A stretch of DNA of 64,000 nucleotides from Stella humosa (GTDB lineage Bacteria; Pseudomonadota; Alphaproteobacteria; ATCC43930; Allostellaceae). Location: contig NZ_AP019700.1 in NCBI RefSeq assembly GCF_006738645.1, positions 4,012,001 to 4,076,000 on the forward strand, written 5' to 3'. A model generated the notes under the pieces. It was given only the letters and a program-made list of their open reading frames with translations. It was not told the DNA's origin and did no database searches. A program made the position numbers and the translations under genes. Below, piece by piece: positions 52,250 to 62,600 of the stretch (position 1 is the first letter of the stretch; every line of letters starts with the position of its first letter).

Positions 52250-53296
52250 ATGCGCACCATACGCTCTGTCCTACTGCCGGCTGCTTTCGTCTTGCCGGCA
52301 GCGCTGACGCTCCTGTCGCCTGCGCCGTCCGGCGCCCAGGAACTGAAGGACTTCGGCAGCTTCCATGTTGGCGGCCGCCAGGTCAGCCTCAGCGGCTATC
52401 CCGTCACCGAGAGCGTCTTCACCCAAGGTGCCGCACCCACCCGGGTCGATCCGAACGGCGATTTCGAAGTGGAGCAGATGTACGTCCAGTACCTCGTTCC
52501 CGCCCCGCAGGCCTCGAAGTACCCGCTGCTGATGTGGCATGGCGGCGGCCTGACCGGGACGACGTGGGAGACCAAGCCCGATGGCAAGCCCGGTTGGATG
52601 AACTACTTCTTCAAGGCCGGCCACCCGGTCTATGTCTCCGACGCGGTCGAGCGCGGGCGCGCCTCCTGGGCGCGTTATCCGGAGATCTACAAGACCCCGC
52701 CCTTCTTCCGCACCAAGAAGGAAGCGTGGGAAATCTTCCGCATCGGCCCGCCCGATTCCTATGCGACCGACCCGGCCAAGCGCGTGATGAATGCGGGCAT
52801 GAAGTTCCCGGTCGAGGCCTTCGACCAGTTCGGCAAGCAGTTCGTGCCGCGCTGGACCAGCAACGATGCCATCACCCAGACCGCATACCATGCGCTGGTG
52901 CAGAAGGTCGGCCCGTCCGTCGTGATGGTCCACAGCCAGGCCGGCAATTTCGGCTTCCACGCGGCCCTGGCCGCACCCGACAAGGTCAAGGCGCTGATCG
53001 CGATCGAGCCCGCCGGCGCGCCGCTGCCCGGGCCCGAGCTGGACAAGCTGAAGGGCATCCCGATGCTGATCGTGTGGGGCGACTATGTCGGCACGGAAGC
53101 CGTCTGGACCCGCCAGCAGCCGGCGTCGGTCAACTTCGCCCGCGACCTGAACGCGCGCGGCGGCGATGTCGAATGGCTGGACCTGCCCAAGGCCGGCGTC
53201 ACCGGCAACAGCCACATGCTGATGATGGACACCAACTCCGACCAGATCGCCGGGCTGATCCAGGACTGGATGAAGCGCAAGGGCCTGATGAACTGA
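52250..53296 (+). CDS. Secreted alpha/beta-hydrolase (esterase)
   Basis: This 348-residue protein has a signal peptide (MRTIRSVLLPAAFVLPAALTLLSPAPSGA) and an alpha/beta-hydrolase core. The oxyanion-hole strand is L-L-M-W-H-G-G-G-L-T-G, the nucleophile elbow H-S-Q-A-G is at 228-232 (Ser229), V-W-G-D-Y-V-G-T carries a likely acid, and the catalytic His lies in G-N-S-H-M-L-M-M-D. It acts in the periplasm on esters of unknown type. The start at 52250 is preceded by GGAGGGG. It stands alone behind a well-defined promoter. Confidence 0.88.
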   Translation: MRTIRSVLLPAAFVLPAALTLLSPAPSGAQELKDFGSFHVGGRQVSLSGYPVTESVFTQGAAPTRVDPNGDFEVEQMYVQYLVPAPQASKYPLLMWHGGGLTGTTWETKPDGKPGWMNYFFKAGHPVYVSDAVERGRASWARYPEIYKTPPFFRTKKEAWEIFRIGPPDSYATDPAKRVMNAGMKFPVEAFDQFGKQFVPRWTSNDAITQTAYHALVQKVGPSVVMVHSQAGNFGFHAALAAPDKVKALIAIEPAGAPLPGPELDKLKGIPMLIVWGDYVGTEAVWTRQQPASVNFARDLNARGGDVEWLDLPKAGVTGNSHMLMMDTNSDQIAGLIQDWMKRKGLMN

Positions 53297-53309
53297 CCCT
53301 CATGACATG

Positions 53310-53347
53310 AGGCGGGGCGGGGCGCGCCCGCCAGGGCAGCCCCGCCT
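53310..53347 (+). terminator. Probable terminator after the esterase
   Basis: AGGCGGGGC (53310-53318) pairs with GCCCCGCCT (53339-53347) around a 20-base GC-rich loop that can fold further. It is followed by TCTTCCC. It lies 13 bp after the esterase stop. Confidence 0.5.
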
Positions 53348-53438
53348 TCTTCCCGATCCCGGACGGCCATCGCGCTGGCGCCCCTCCCTGCTACAGGGTT
53401 AGATCAGCGCCAACGATAACCAACCAGGAGGGGAAACG

Positions 53439-54428
53439 GTGAAGACCAGACACGCACTGGCCGCATTGGCGGCCGCCCTGCTCGCGGCTGCCGGCCCGGT
53501 TGCCGCCACCGGACCGGCCGCAGCCCAGGCCTATCCCAGCAAGACCATCCGCTGGGTGGTGCCCTACACGCCGGGCGGGATCACGGATTCGGTGACGCGC
53601 CTCGTCACCCAGAAGATCCAGGCCTCGATTGGCCAGAACATCGTCGTCGAGAACAAGCCCGGCGCCAACTCGATCATCGGCGCCGAGAACGTCGCGGTGG
53701 CAGCGCCCGACGGCTACAGCATCCTGACGGTGATCGCGGCCCACGCCGCCAACGCCACGCTCTATGCCGGCAAGCTGCCGTTCGATGCGGTGAAGAGCTT
53801 CCAGCCGATCTCGCTGCCGGCGATCGCACCGCTGATCCTGACGACCGGCCTCACCTTCCCGCCCAAGGACATGAAGGAGCTGATCGCCTATGCAAAGCAG
53901 AATCCCGGCAAGGTGGCGTTCGGCTCGTCGGGCATCGGGGCTGCCGCCCACCTGACGACGGAGTTGCTGAAGCAGACCGCCGGCATCGACATGCTGCACA
54001 TCCCCTACAAGGGCACGGCACCGGCGGTGCAGGACCTGATCGCCGGCCAGATCCAGGTGCTGGTCGACGTGCCGTCCTCGATGATGCCGCATGTGCGCGG
54101 CGGCAAGGTGCGCGGCGTCGCCATGTTCTCGGGCAAGCGGGTCCAGGGCGCGGACGAGATCCCGACCATCGTCGAGAGCGGCGGCCCGGCGATCGAGGCC
54201 TCGACCTGGGTCATGTTCCTGGCCCCGGCCGGCACGCCGCCCGCCATCGTCCAACGCCTGTCCGAGGAGACCGCCAAGGCGCTGGCCCTGCCCGACGTCA
54301 AGGAGCGCTTCGCCCAGCTCGGCATCGAGGCCGTTGGCGGCACGCCGGAGGCGACGGGCAAGTTCCTGGCCGACGAAATCGCCAAATGGGCCAAGGTCAT
54401 CACCACGGCCGGCGTGAAGCCGGAGTAG
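53439..54428 (+). CDS. Tripartite tricarboxylate transporter (Bug-family) substrate-binding protein
   Basis: This 329-residue periplasmic receptor of the Bug/TctC family starts with GTG (53439) after AGGAGGGG. A signal peptide ends near A-A-A-Q-A. Family motifs are Y-P-S-K-T-I-R-W-V-V-P-Y-T-P-G-G at the mature start, V-V-E-N-K-P-G-A-N-S-I-I-G-A, A-P-D-G-Y-S-I-L, P-Y-K-G-T-A-P-A-V-Q-D-L-I and a late G-T-P-E. It would bind a carboxylate (tricarboxylate, nicotinate or amino-acid-like). No TctA/TctB membrane genes are nearby, so it is an orphan receptor. It is convergent with purC, with a 6-bp gap. Confidence 0.93.
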   Translation: MKTRHALAALAAALLAAAGPVAATGPAAAQAYPSKTIRWVVPYTPGGITDSVTRLVTQKIQASIGQNIVVENKPGANSIIGAENVAVAAPDGYSILTVIAAHAANATLYAGKLPFDAVKSFQPISLPAIAPLILTTGLTFPPKDMKELIAYAKQNPGKVAFGSSGIGAAAHLTTELLKQTAGIDMLHIPYKGTAPAVQDLIAGQIQVLVDVPSSMMPHVRGGKVRGVAMFSGKRVQGADEIPTIVESGGPAIEASTWVMFLAPAGTPPAIVQRLSEETAKALALPDVKERFAQLGIEAVGGTPEATGKFLADEIAKWAKVITTAGVKPE

Positions 54429-54434
54429 CTCTTC

Positions 54435-55406
54435 CTAGAAGAACCCCGCGAGATTCCGCCGGATGCGGTCCAGGATCGGGCCGTCTTCGGCGGGAAACGC
54501 GAATGCCTGGCCGGTGATCATCTCGTAGGCGCGGATATAGACCTCGGCCGTGCCGGCGATCAGCTCGGCCGGGATCTCGGGGATCGGGTCGGTGTAGGGG
54601 TCGCAGCGCGCCGCCACCCAGCTCCGCACGAAGTCCTTGTCGAAGCTCTCGGGCCGGTCGCCGGCGGCAAAGCGCGCGGGATAGCTGTCGGCCATCCAGT
54701 AGCGGCTGCTGTCGGGCGTGTGGATCTCGTCCGCCAGCACGATGCGGCCGTCGCGGTCGGTGCCGAACTCGTACTTGGTGTCGACCAGGATCAGGCCCTG
54801 GCGGGCCGCCATCTCCTGCCCGCGGGCGAAGAGTGCGAAGGCGTAGTCGGTGAGCTGGCGCCACTGGCCGGCCGTCAGCAGGCCGCGGCCGACGATCTCG
54901 TCCGGCGTCAGCGGCTCGTCATGGCCGCCGTCGAAGGCCTTGCTGGTGGGCGTGACGATGGGTCGGGGCAGGCGCTGGTTGTCACGCATGCCGTCGGGCA
55001 GCCGCACGCCGTACATGTCCCGCTGGCCGGCCTTGTAGAGCGTCAGGATCGAGGTGCCGGTGGTGCCCGCCAGATAGTCGCGGATCACCACCTCGACCGG
55101 CAGGATGTCGAGCCGCTGGCCGATCACCACGTTGGGGTCGGGATAGGCCAGCACGTGGTTGGGGCAGATGTCGGCCGTCGCCTCGAACCAGAAGCGCGCG
55201 GTCTGGGTCAGCACCTGGCCCTTGCAGGGGATCACCGCCAGGATGCGGTCGAAGGCGCTGAGGCGGTCGGTCGCGATCAGGATCCGCCGGCCGTCCGGCA
55301 GGTCGTAGTTGTCGCGCACCTTGCCGCTGTAGTGGTTCGGCAGCTCGGGAATCGTCGCATCGGCCAGGACGCGGTCCAGGGCTCCCATCAGTTGCGGGCG
55401 GGTCAT
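54435..55406 (-). CDS. purC: Phosphoribosylaminoimidazole-succinocarboxamide synthase (SAICAR synthetase)
   Basis: This 323-residue enzyme of de novo purine synthesis joins CAIR and aspartate using ATP. Motifs seen are Y-S-G-K-V-R-D-N-Y at ~26 (ATP loop), [33 protein letters not shown] and [12 protein letters not shown]. It is the longer (about 300) rather than the short (about 240) form. The ATG at 55406 follows AGGAC. It is leftward, directly after the TRAP binding protein gene, separated by a duplicated 18-bp segment. Confidence 0.96.
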   Translation of the reverse strand: MTRPQLMGALDRVLADATIPELPNHYSGKVRDNYDLPDGRRILIATDRLSAFDRILAVIPCKGQVLTQTARFWFEATADICPNHVLAYPDPNVVIGQRLDILPVEVVIRDYLAGTTGTSILTLYKAGQRDMYGVRLPDGMRDNQRLPRPIVTPTSKAFDGGHDEPLTPDEIVGRGLLTAGQWRQLTDYAFALFARGQEMAARQGLILVDTKYEFGTDRDGRIVLADEIHTPDSSRYWMADSYPARFAAGDRPESFDKDFVRSWVAARCDPYTDPIPEIPAELIAGTAEVYIRAYEMITGQAFAFPAEDGPILDRIRRNLAGFF

Positions 55407-55438
55407 CACTGTCGTCCTGAAATTTGCGGCGGCAAAGG

Positions 55439-55474
55439 GCACTTTATTCGCTGCCAGCACTTTATTCACTGAAC
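55439..55474. repeat. 18-bp tandem repeat spanning the TRAP-protein stop codon
   Basis: GCACTTTATTCGCTGCCA (55439-55456) is followed by GCACTTTATTCACTGAAC (55457-55474), identical at the first 11 positions and in CTG. On the coding strand the unit contains GAATAAAGTGC, so the final Glu codon and TAA stop of the TRAP gene are duplicated just downstream. A slippage duplication is the simplest reading. Confidence 0.55.
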
Positions 55475-56481
55475 GTGCGTGCGATCGAGCGATATTCGGC
55501 CAGGGCCGCGCGCGCGTCGATCTTGCGCTCGCGCGAAGCCTTGATGATCCAGGCGGTTTCGATCGGGCCGAAGATGTCCTCGAACTCCAGCTCCATGGCC
55601 GCATCGGCCACCGACAGGATGTTGCCGGCCACCGTCGCCACGCTGCGGGCCCGGGCATCGGCCGCCCGCCAGCCGCGCCCGGCCAGGGCCGACAGCCGCT
55701 CGCCCGAGACCGACAGCAGGGCTGCGCGATCGGCCCCCAGCCGGTCGAGGGCTGCTGGATTCATCACGATCGAGAAGGTGCCGTCGTAGAAGCCGACCGG
55801 CATCTCGACCGAGTGTTTCGCCACCTCCATAAGCCGAAAGCTCTCCTTGCTCTCCATCGGGAAGAAGGCGCCGTCCGCCCGGCCTTCGACCATGGCGGCA
55901 TAGGCCTGGAGCGGGCCGAGGGAGATCGGCCGGATGCCGAGCGCGGCCGTGATGGCCGTGGACACCCCGCCCGGCACGCGTATCCGCAGGCCGCGCAGGT
56001 CGGCTAGCTGGGTGATGGGCTGCTTCAGGTGCAGCACCCCCTGCCCGTGCAGCATGACGCCGATCACCGCTACGCCGCGATGCTCTTCGGCCTTGGCCAG
56101 GATCGCCTCATGCACCCGCCAGTAGGCGACGGATGCCGCCACTTGGTCGGCGCCGGTGCCCGGCAGCTCGGCCAGCTGCGGCAGCAGGAAGCGGTCGGGG
56201 TGGTAGCCGTGGAAGACATAGCCGATGTCGGCCTTGCCATCGCGGACGAGGTCGAACTGGCGATCGGCGGCGGCAAGGTCGTGCTGGATCTCCACCTTCA
56301 CGCGGCCGTCCGTCACCCGCTCCACCGAGCGTGCCCAGGTGGGAAACACGGTGCGGTTGAGTTCGTGGCCGGGTGGCACCCAGGTGGACAGGCGCAGGAC
56401 CGTCGTCCCCTGCGCCGACGTGGCGCCGGGCGACAAAGCAATGACGGCCAGGAACGCGAGACCGAGCAGGCGACAGATCAT
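55462..56481 (-). CDS. TRAP-transporter solute-binding protein (DctP family)
   Basis: This protein of about 339 residues has a signal peptide ([23 protein letters not shown]). The DctP pattern follows: [46 protein letters not shown] and [11 protein letters not shown], where the conserved arginine binds carboxylates. It would pass an organic acid to a DctQM membrane pair, but none is present in the window, so it is an orphan. The ATG at 56481 has a poor ribosome-binding site, and GTG 56520 is possible. Confidence 0.88.
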   Translation of the reverse strand: MICRLLGLAFLAVIALSPGATSAQGTTVLRLSTWVPPGHELNRTVFPTWARSVERVTDGRVKVEIQHDLAAADRQFDLVRDGKADIGYVFHGYHPDRFLLPQLAELPGTGADQVAASVAYWRVHEAILAKAEEHRGVAVIGVMLHGQGVLHLKQPITQLADLRGLRIRVPGGVSTAITAALGIRPISLGPLQAYAAMVEGRADGAFFPMESKESFRLMEVAKHSVEMPVGFYDGTFSIVMNPAALDRLGADRAALLSVSGERLSALAGRGWRAADARARSVATVAGNILSVADAAMELEFEDIFGPIETAWIIKASRERKIDARAALAEYRSIARTFSE

Positions 56482-56767
56482 TCCCGTTCTTGGTCGGGCA
56501 GAGCCGGCGCTGTCAACCACCAGCCGTTCGCCGGGTTATGGCCCCGGCACGCGCGAATGGCTATTAACGGGAACGATAGCCGCAATCGGGTGGTTATGGC
56601 GCCGCCGGCCAGCCCGCCCGACGACGAGGCGCTGGAAATACCGATCTCCGCGCAGGATCGCGCCAACGCCGCCGTACAACGCTCTACCGGCGACCCATCT
56701 GCCGCCAGCCCACAGCCGTAAGCCCACCGCCGCCTGCCCAATGCCGACCTGAACGAAAGACCCCTGG

Positions 56768-58258
56768 GTGACGCACACGCAAGCCAGCCGGCCAACCGCT
56801 CCCCGCCCGGCCCTGCATTCGGCACTGCTGCATTCCGTCCTGCTGCTGCCGATCCTGGCTGGCTGCGCGGGGCTGGATGCCAGGGTGCCGCCCGCCACCA
56901 CGCCCAGCCAGGCGGCATGGGTGGGGGCCACCGGCGCCGACCAGCCCCTGCCGCCCGCACCCGACTGGTGGCGCTCGTTCGAATCGCTGGAGTTGAACGC
57001 GCTGCAAAGCGCCGCCCGGGCCGACAATCTGGAGATCGCCGCCGCCGTCGCGCGCATCGAGCAGGCCGACGCCCTGGTGCGGGTGGCCGGCGCCAACCTG
57101 CTGCCGACCGTCGATTTCGGGGCCAACACGTCGCGCAGCCGCTCGGGCGGCGGCAGCGGCGGCAGCGCGTCCTATCGCAGCCAGTACAGCCTCAGCCTGT
57201 CGGCCAGCTACGAGATCGACTTCTGGGGCAAGAACCGCGCGTCCGCGCGCGGCGCCCAGTGGGCGGCGGCCTCCAGCCGCTTCGACCGCGAGACGGTGTC
57301 GCTCGGCATCGCGTCGGCCATCGCCAACACCTATTTCGCCATCCTGACCGCCCAGGACCGCCTGCGCCTGGCCGAGAATAACCTGGCGATCGCCCAGCGC
57401 AGCCTGGACGCCATCCGCGCCCGCACCGCCGTCGGCACGGCGACCGCGCTTGATGTCGCCCAGCAGGAGAACTTGGTGCTGCAACAGCGGGCCGCCGTGC
57501 CGCCGCTGCGCCAGCAGATCCGCCAGAACACCAACGCGCTAGCCGTCCTGACCGGCCGCACGCCCGACGCCATCACGATCGACGGCGGCAGCCTGTCCGG
57601 CGTCACCATCCCGGCCGTGGCCGCCGGCCTGCCATCCGACCTGCTGGAGCGCCGCCCCGACATCCGCCAGTCGGAGGCCCAGCTCGGCGCCGCCGAGGCC
57701 GATGTCGTGGTTGCGCGCGCCGGCCTCTTTCCGCGCGTCCAGCTCACCGCCGACGGCGGCGTGCAGAGCACGGCCCTGCGCCTGCTGTTCGAGCCGGGGG
57801 CGGTGTTCTGGTCGGTGGCGGCCGGCCTGACCCAGCCGATCTTCGACGCCGGCCGGCTCCAGGCGCAGCTCGCCCAGCAGCGCGCCCGCTATGGCGAGCA
57901 GCTTGCCAACTATCGCCAGGCGATCCTGTCGGCCTTCCGCGACGTAGAGGATGCACTGGCCGCGATCGACCAGACCGGACAGCAGGAGCGGCTGCAGCAG
58001 GCCGTGGTAGCCAACGCCCGGCGCGCCTACGAGATTTCCGAGGCCCGCCTGAGGGAGGGAACGATCGACCTTCTGACCCTGCTGAACACCCAGCAGACCC
58101 TGTTCCAGGCGCAGGATGCGCTGGCGCAGATCCGCCTGTCGCGGCTGCAGGCCGCCGTCGGGCTCTACCAGGCGCTGGGCGGCGGCTTCGATCCCATGGC
58201 GGTGCCCGTGCCGGCAACGCCGGAGATCCCGGTGGCCGCGACGATGGTGCGGCCATGA
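56768..58258 (+). CDS. Outer membrane efflux lipoprotein (NodT/OprM family)
   Basis: This 496-residue trimeric outer-membrane channel belongs to RND systems. The lipobox L-A-G-C places the lipidated Cys at 33. Family motifs include W-W-R-S-F near 67, L-N-A-L-Q-S-A-A-R-A-D-N-L-E-I, the duplicated A-x-x-R-I/L-x-x-A coiled-coil halves, D-L-L-E-R-R-P-D-I-R-Q-S-E-A and E-G-T-I-D-L-L-T-L-L. The start is GTG 56768 with a weak ribosome-binding site. The stop overlaps the adaptor start (ATGA). It heads an OMF-adaptor-pump-pump operon, an order different from the usual adaptor-first layout. Confidence 0.92.
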   Translation: MTHTQASRPTAPRPALHSALLHSVLLLPILAGCAGLDARVPPATTPSQAAWVGATGADQPLPPAPDWWRSFESLELNALQSAARADNLEIAAAVARIEQADALVRVAGANLLPTVDFGANTSRSRSGGGSGGSASYRSQYSLSLSASYEIDFWGKNRASARGAQWAAASSRFDRETVSLGIASAIANTYFAILTAQDRLRLAENNLAIAQRSLDAIRARTAVGTATALDVAQQENLVLQQRAAVPPLRQQIRQNTNALAVLTGRTPDAITIDGGSLSGVTIPAVAAGLPSDLLERRPDIRQSEAQLGAAEADVVVARAGLFPRVQLTADGGVQSTALRLLFEPGAVFWSVAAGLTQPIFDAGRLQAQLAQQRARYGEQLANYRQAILSAFRDVEDALAAIDQTGQQERLQQAVVANARRAYEISEARLREGTIDLLTLLNTQQTLFQAQDALAQIRLSRLQAAVGLYQALGGGFDPMAVPVPATPEIPVAATMVRP

Positions 58259-59628
58259 GGCGGGTGGTGCGCTGGCTGGTCTGGCTTGTCGTCCTGGGGG
58301 CGATCATCGGCGGCATAGCCTGGGTCCTGATGGGACAGCAGCCGCCCGCGACCTCCCAACGCGGCGGCCGCGGCGGCTTCCAGGGCGGCGGCGGGCAGCC
58401 GACGCCGGTGCTGGCAGTGCCGGCCGCCACCGCCGACGTGCCGATCCGGCTCGACGCTGTCGGCACCATCCAGCCGATGAACACCGTCACCGTGCGCCCG
58501 CAGGTGGACGGGCAGCTCATCTGGATCGGCTTCAAGGAAGGCCAGGACGTCCGCAAGGGCGACCTGCTGGCCCAGATCGACCCCGCCATCTACAAGGCGG
58601 CCCTCGACCAGGCTGAGGCCAAGAAGGCCCAGGACCAGGCCAACCTGACCAATGCCCGCCTCGACCTCGAGCGCTATGTCCGCCTGTCGCGCACCGACTA
58701 TGCGACCAAGCAGCAGGCCGATACCCAGCGCGCCCTGGTGCAGCAACTGGAGGCTCTGCTGCGGGCCGACCAGGCGGCGATCGACAATGCCAAGACCCAG
58801 CTCAGCTACGCCACCATCACCGCCCCCATCGACGGGCGCACCGGCCTGCGCCTGGTCGACGAAGGCAACCTGGTGGGGCAGTCGACCACGACCGGCATCG
58901 TCGTCATCACCCAGGTGCAGCCGATCGCCGCCATCTTCACCCTGCCGCAGCAGTTCCTGAACCAGGTGAATGCCGCCATGGCCGCGGGCGCCGTCCCGGC
59001 CGAGGCGATCGCGCCCGACAACCGCACGGTGTTGGGCACCGGCGTGCTCGAGGTGGTCGACAACCAGGTCGACCCCACCACCGGCACGATCAAGATGAAG
59101 GCCACCTTCGCCAATGCCGACCGCAAGCTGTGGCCCGGCCAGTTCGTCAACATCCGCCTCCAGGTGGGCGTGCGCCGCGGCGCCGTCGTCGTGCCATCGG
59201 CCGCCGTCCAGCGCGGGCCCAACGGCACCATCGTCTACCTGGTGCAAGAGGGCGACACCGTCGCCCTGAAACCGGTCACGGTGGTGCAGCAGAGCGAGAC
59301 GCAGGCCGTGATCGGCGAAGGGCTGGCGGCCGGCGAACGGGTCGTCACGTCCGGCTTCTCGCGCCTGATGAACGGCAGCAAGGTCCAGGTGTCCGCGCCC
59401 GGCCCCAACCCCACCTCCGGTCCGCCGGCCGCCACCGGCGAGGGCCGCCGCGGCCCCGGCGCCAACCGCGAGGGTCGCGGTGCCGGCCGGGGCGAGCGGC
59501 CCGCCGGGGAACGCCCGGCTGGTGAACGTCCTGCCGGTGAGCGTCCTGCCGGCGAGCGCCCGGCTGGGGAGCGGCAGCAGGGTGCGCGGCCGCAGGGCGA
59601 AGCGTCGGCACCGCGGCCCGCGCAATGA
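58255..59628 (+). CDS. mdtA: RND efflux adaptor (MdtA/MuxA-like) with GERPA-repeat tail
   Basis: This 457-residue periplasmic adaptor is anchored by one N-terminal helix (V-V-R-W-L-V-W-L-V-V-L-G-A-I-I-G-G-I-A-W). Barrel-sandwich halves are V-R-P-Q-V-D-G-Q-L-I-W-I-G-F-K-E-G-Q and Y-A-T-I-T-A-P-I-D-G-R-T-G, with a coiled coil at ~120-175 and a beta barrel including P-G-Q-F-V-N-I-R-L. Normal family length ends near 385. Here the chain continues with a Gly/Arg/Pro-rich, highly charged tail containing five tandem G-E-R-P-A units. Genes before and after overlap by 4 bp each. Confidence 0.9.
   Translation: MRRVVRWLVWLVVLGAIIGGIAWVLMGQQPPATSQRGGRGGFQGGGGQPTPVLAVPAATADVPIRLDAVGTIQPMNTVTVRPQVDGQLIWIGFKEGQDVRKGDLLAQIDPAIYKAALDQAEAKKAQDQANLTNARLDLERYVRLSRTDYATKQQADTQRALVQQLEALLRADQAAIDNAKTQLSYATITAPIDGRTGLRLVDEGNLVGQSTTTGIVVITQVQPIAAIFTLPQQFLNQVNAAMAAGAVPAEAIAPDNRTVLGTGVLEVVDNQVDPTTGTIKMKATFANADRKLWPGQFVNIRLQVGVRRGAVVVPSAAVQRGPNGTIVYLVQEGDTVALKPVTVVQQSETQAVIGEGLAAGERVVTSGFSRLMNGSKVQVSAPGPNPTSGPPAATGEGRRGPGANREGRGAGRGERPAGERPAGERPAGERPAGERPAGERQQGARPQGEASAPRPAQ
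59491..59580 (+). repeat. 15-bp tandem repeats encoding G-E-R-P-A
   Basis: Five in-frame 15-bp units (59491-59565) encode GERPA, and a sixth degenerate unit encodes GERQQ. Codon choice varies between units (GGC/GGG/GGT, GAG/GAA, CGG/CGC/CGT), so the peptide is conserved more than the DNA, which argues against a very recent slippage event. Confidence 0.85.
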
Positions 59629-62600
59629 ACATATCGGCCCCCTTCATCGGCCGGCCGATCGCCACCTCGCTGCTCGGCATCGCGGTGCTGCTGGCGGGGC
59701 TGCTGGGATACTGGCAGTTGCCGGTGTCGGCCCTGCCGCAGGTCGACTTCCCCTCGGTACAGGTCACCACCCGCCTGCCGGGCGCCAGCCCGGAGACGAT
59801 GGCGGCCCTGGTCACGGCACCGCTGGAACGCCAGCTTGGCCAGATCCCCTCGCTGCAAGCGCTGACCTCGACCAGCGGCGCCGGGATCAGCCAGATCACC
59901 CTGCAGTTCGACCTTGGCCGCGACATCGACGGCGCCTCGCAGGACGTGCAGTCGGCGATCAATGCCGCCGGGTCCACCCTGCCGCGGACGCTGCCCTACC
60001 CCCCCACCTACAGCAAGGTGAACCCGGCCGACGCCCCCATCGTCACCGTGGCGCTGACCTCCGAGACCCAGCCGCTGCGGGCGTTGAGCGATCTTGCCGA
60101 CACGCTGATGGCCCAGCGCCTGGCCGAGGTGTCGGGCGTGGGCTCGGTCAGCGTGCAGGGCAGCGTGCGCCCGGCCGTGCGGGTGCAGGCCGATCTGGCC
60201 CGCCTCTCCTCCTACGGCGTCAGCCTGGCCGACCTGCGCACCGCCATCGTCGGCGCCAACCAGTCGGGGCCGAAAGGCCAGCTCGACGGCGCCCAGCAGG
60301 CCTATACCATCGCCGCCAACGACCAGATCGAGACGGCGGCCGCCTATCGCGAGGTCGTCGTCGCCTACCGCAACGGCGCGCCGGTGCGCGTGGGCGATGT
60401 TGCCACCCTCATCGACGGCTTCGAGAACGAGAAGGTGGCGGCCTGGTACCAGAGCAAGCCCGCCGTCGTCATCGACATCCGCCGTCAGCCCGGTGCCAAT
60501 GTCGTCGCCACGGTCGAGCATCTGCGCCAGGAACTGACCCGGCTGCGCGGCATGCTGCCGGCCGGCGTCGAGCTGACGATCGTCGCCGACCGCACCGAGA
60601 CCATCCGCGCCTCGATCCACGAGGTGCAGTTCACGCTCGTCCTCTGCGTCGGGCTGGTGGTGCTGGTGGTCCTGCTGTTCCTGCGCACGCTGCGCGCCAC
60701 GCTGATCGCCGCCATCGTGCTACCGCTGTCGCTGGTCGCCACCTTCGGGGCCATGTGGCTGTGCGGCTTCAGCCTCGACAACCTGTCGCTGATGGCGCTC
60801 ACCATCGGCACCGGCTTCGTCGTCGACGACGCCATCGTCATCATCGAGAACATCGTCCGCTACATGGAGAAGGGCGAGAGCCCGATGGAGGCCGCCTACA
60901 AGGGCGCCAAGGAAATCGGCTTCACCATCATCTCGCTGACGGCCTCGCTGGTGGCGGTGTTCATCCCGCTGCTGTTCATGACCGGCTTGGTCGGGCGCAT
61001 GTTTCGGGAGTTCGCGCTGACGCTGACCCTGGCCGTGGTGCTGTCGGCCGTGGTGTCGCTGACGATGACGCCGATGCTGTGCAGCCGCCTGCTGAAGTCC
61101 GGCCATGGCGGCGGCGAGAACCGGCTGGGGGCGGCCGCCGACCGCGCCATCGACTGGCTGATCGAGGGCTATCGCCGCAGCCTGGTGGTCGTCCTGCGCC
61201 ACCGCGCGCTGACGATGCTGGTGACGGCCGGCACACTGGCGGCGACCGTGGCGCTCTATGTCGTCATCCCCAAGGGCTTCCTGCCGGCCCAGGACACCGG
61301 CTCGATCACGGCGGTGACCGAGGCCGGCCAGGACGTGTCCTTCGCCGAGCTGCGGCGGGTGCAGCAACTGGTGGCCGACGCCGTCCGCCAGGACCCCGAC
61401 GTCGCCAACGTCGTCTCGGTCATCGGGGTCGGCACCATCAACCTGACACCCAATTCGGGCCAGCTCAGCATCACGCTGAAGCCGCATGATTCCGGCCGCG
61501 TGCAGGCCGCCGCGGTGATCGAGCGGCTGAAGGGGCTGGTCGCGCCCATCCCCGGCGTCGAGGTCTATTTCCGGTCGATCCAGGACATCCAGATCGCCAC
61601 CCGTGCGGCCCACTCGCAGTACCAGTACACGCTGGTCGGCACCGACGCGGCCGAGCTGTCGGAGTGGTCGCAGCGGCTGGTGCAGGACATCCGCCAGGCG
61701 CCGGCGATGCAGGACGTGACCAGCGACCTGCGCGAGAACGGCCTTGGCGTCATGGTCCGGGTCGACCGCGAGCAGGCCGGCCGCCTCGGCGTCTCCATGC
61801 AGTCCGTCGAGGACGCGCTGAACGACGCCTTCGGCCAGCGCCAGATATCCACCATCTACGGCCAGGCCAACCAGTACCGCGTGGTGCTGGAGGTCGACCC
61901 GCAGTTCCGTCTCGACCCGTCGTCGCTGTCGCGCCTCTACGTGCCGGGCCGCGACGGCGCGCAGGTGCCCTTGCTGTCCGTCGCCCGGATCGAGCGCACC
62001 AGTGCGCCGCTCTCGATCAACCACGAGGAGCAGTTCCCGGCCGTCACCATCAGCTTCAACTTGGCCCAGGGGGCAAGCCTCAGCGATGCGGTGCAGGTGA
62101 TCTCCGCCGCCCAGCGCCGGCTCAGCATGCCGACCGCCATCACCGGCAGCTATTCGGGCGATGCTGCGGAGTTCGAGAAGTCGCTGCAGGGCCAGCCCTG
62201 GCTGATCCTGGCCGCCATCGTCGCCATCTACATCGTGCTGGGCGTGCTCTACGAGAGCTTCATCCACCCGGCCACCATCCTGTCGACGCTGCCGTCGGCC
62301 GGCGTCGGCGCCCTGCTGGCGCTGATCCTGTTCGACCTCGACCTGTCCTTCGTGGCGCTGATCGGCATCATCCTCCTCATGGGTATCGTCAAGAAGAACG
62401 CGATCCTGATGATCGACTTCGCGCTGGAGGCCGAGCGCCACCAGGGCATGACGCCCTACGACGCCATCGTCCAGGCGAGCGTGCTGCGCTTCCGGCCGAT
62501 CATCATGACCACGCTGGCCGCCTTGTTCGGGGCGCTGCCGCTGGCGCTGGCGACGGGGCCCGGTGCGGAGCTGCGCATCCCGCTCGGCGTCAGCATCTGC

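Noticed and set aside
59491-59580. CRISPR-like array
   Set aside because: The repeats are 15 bp, in frame, contiguous without spacers, and within an adaptor coding sequence.
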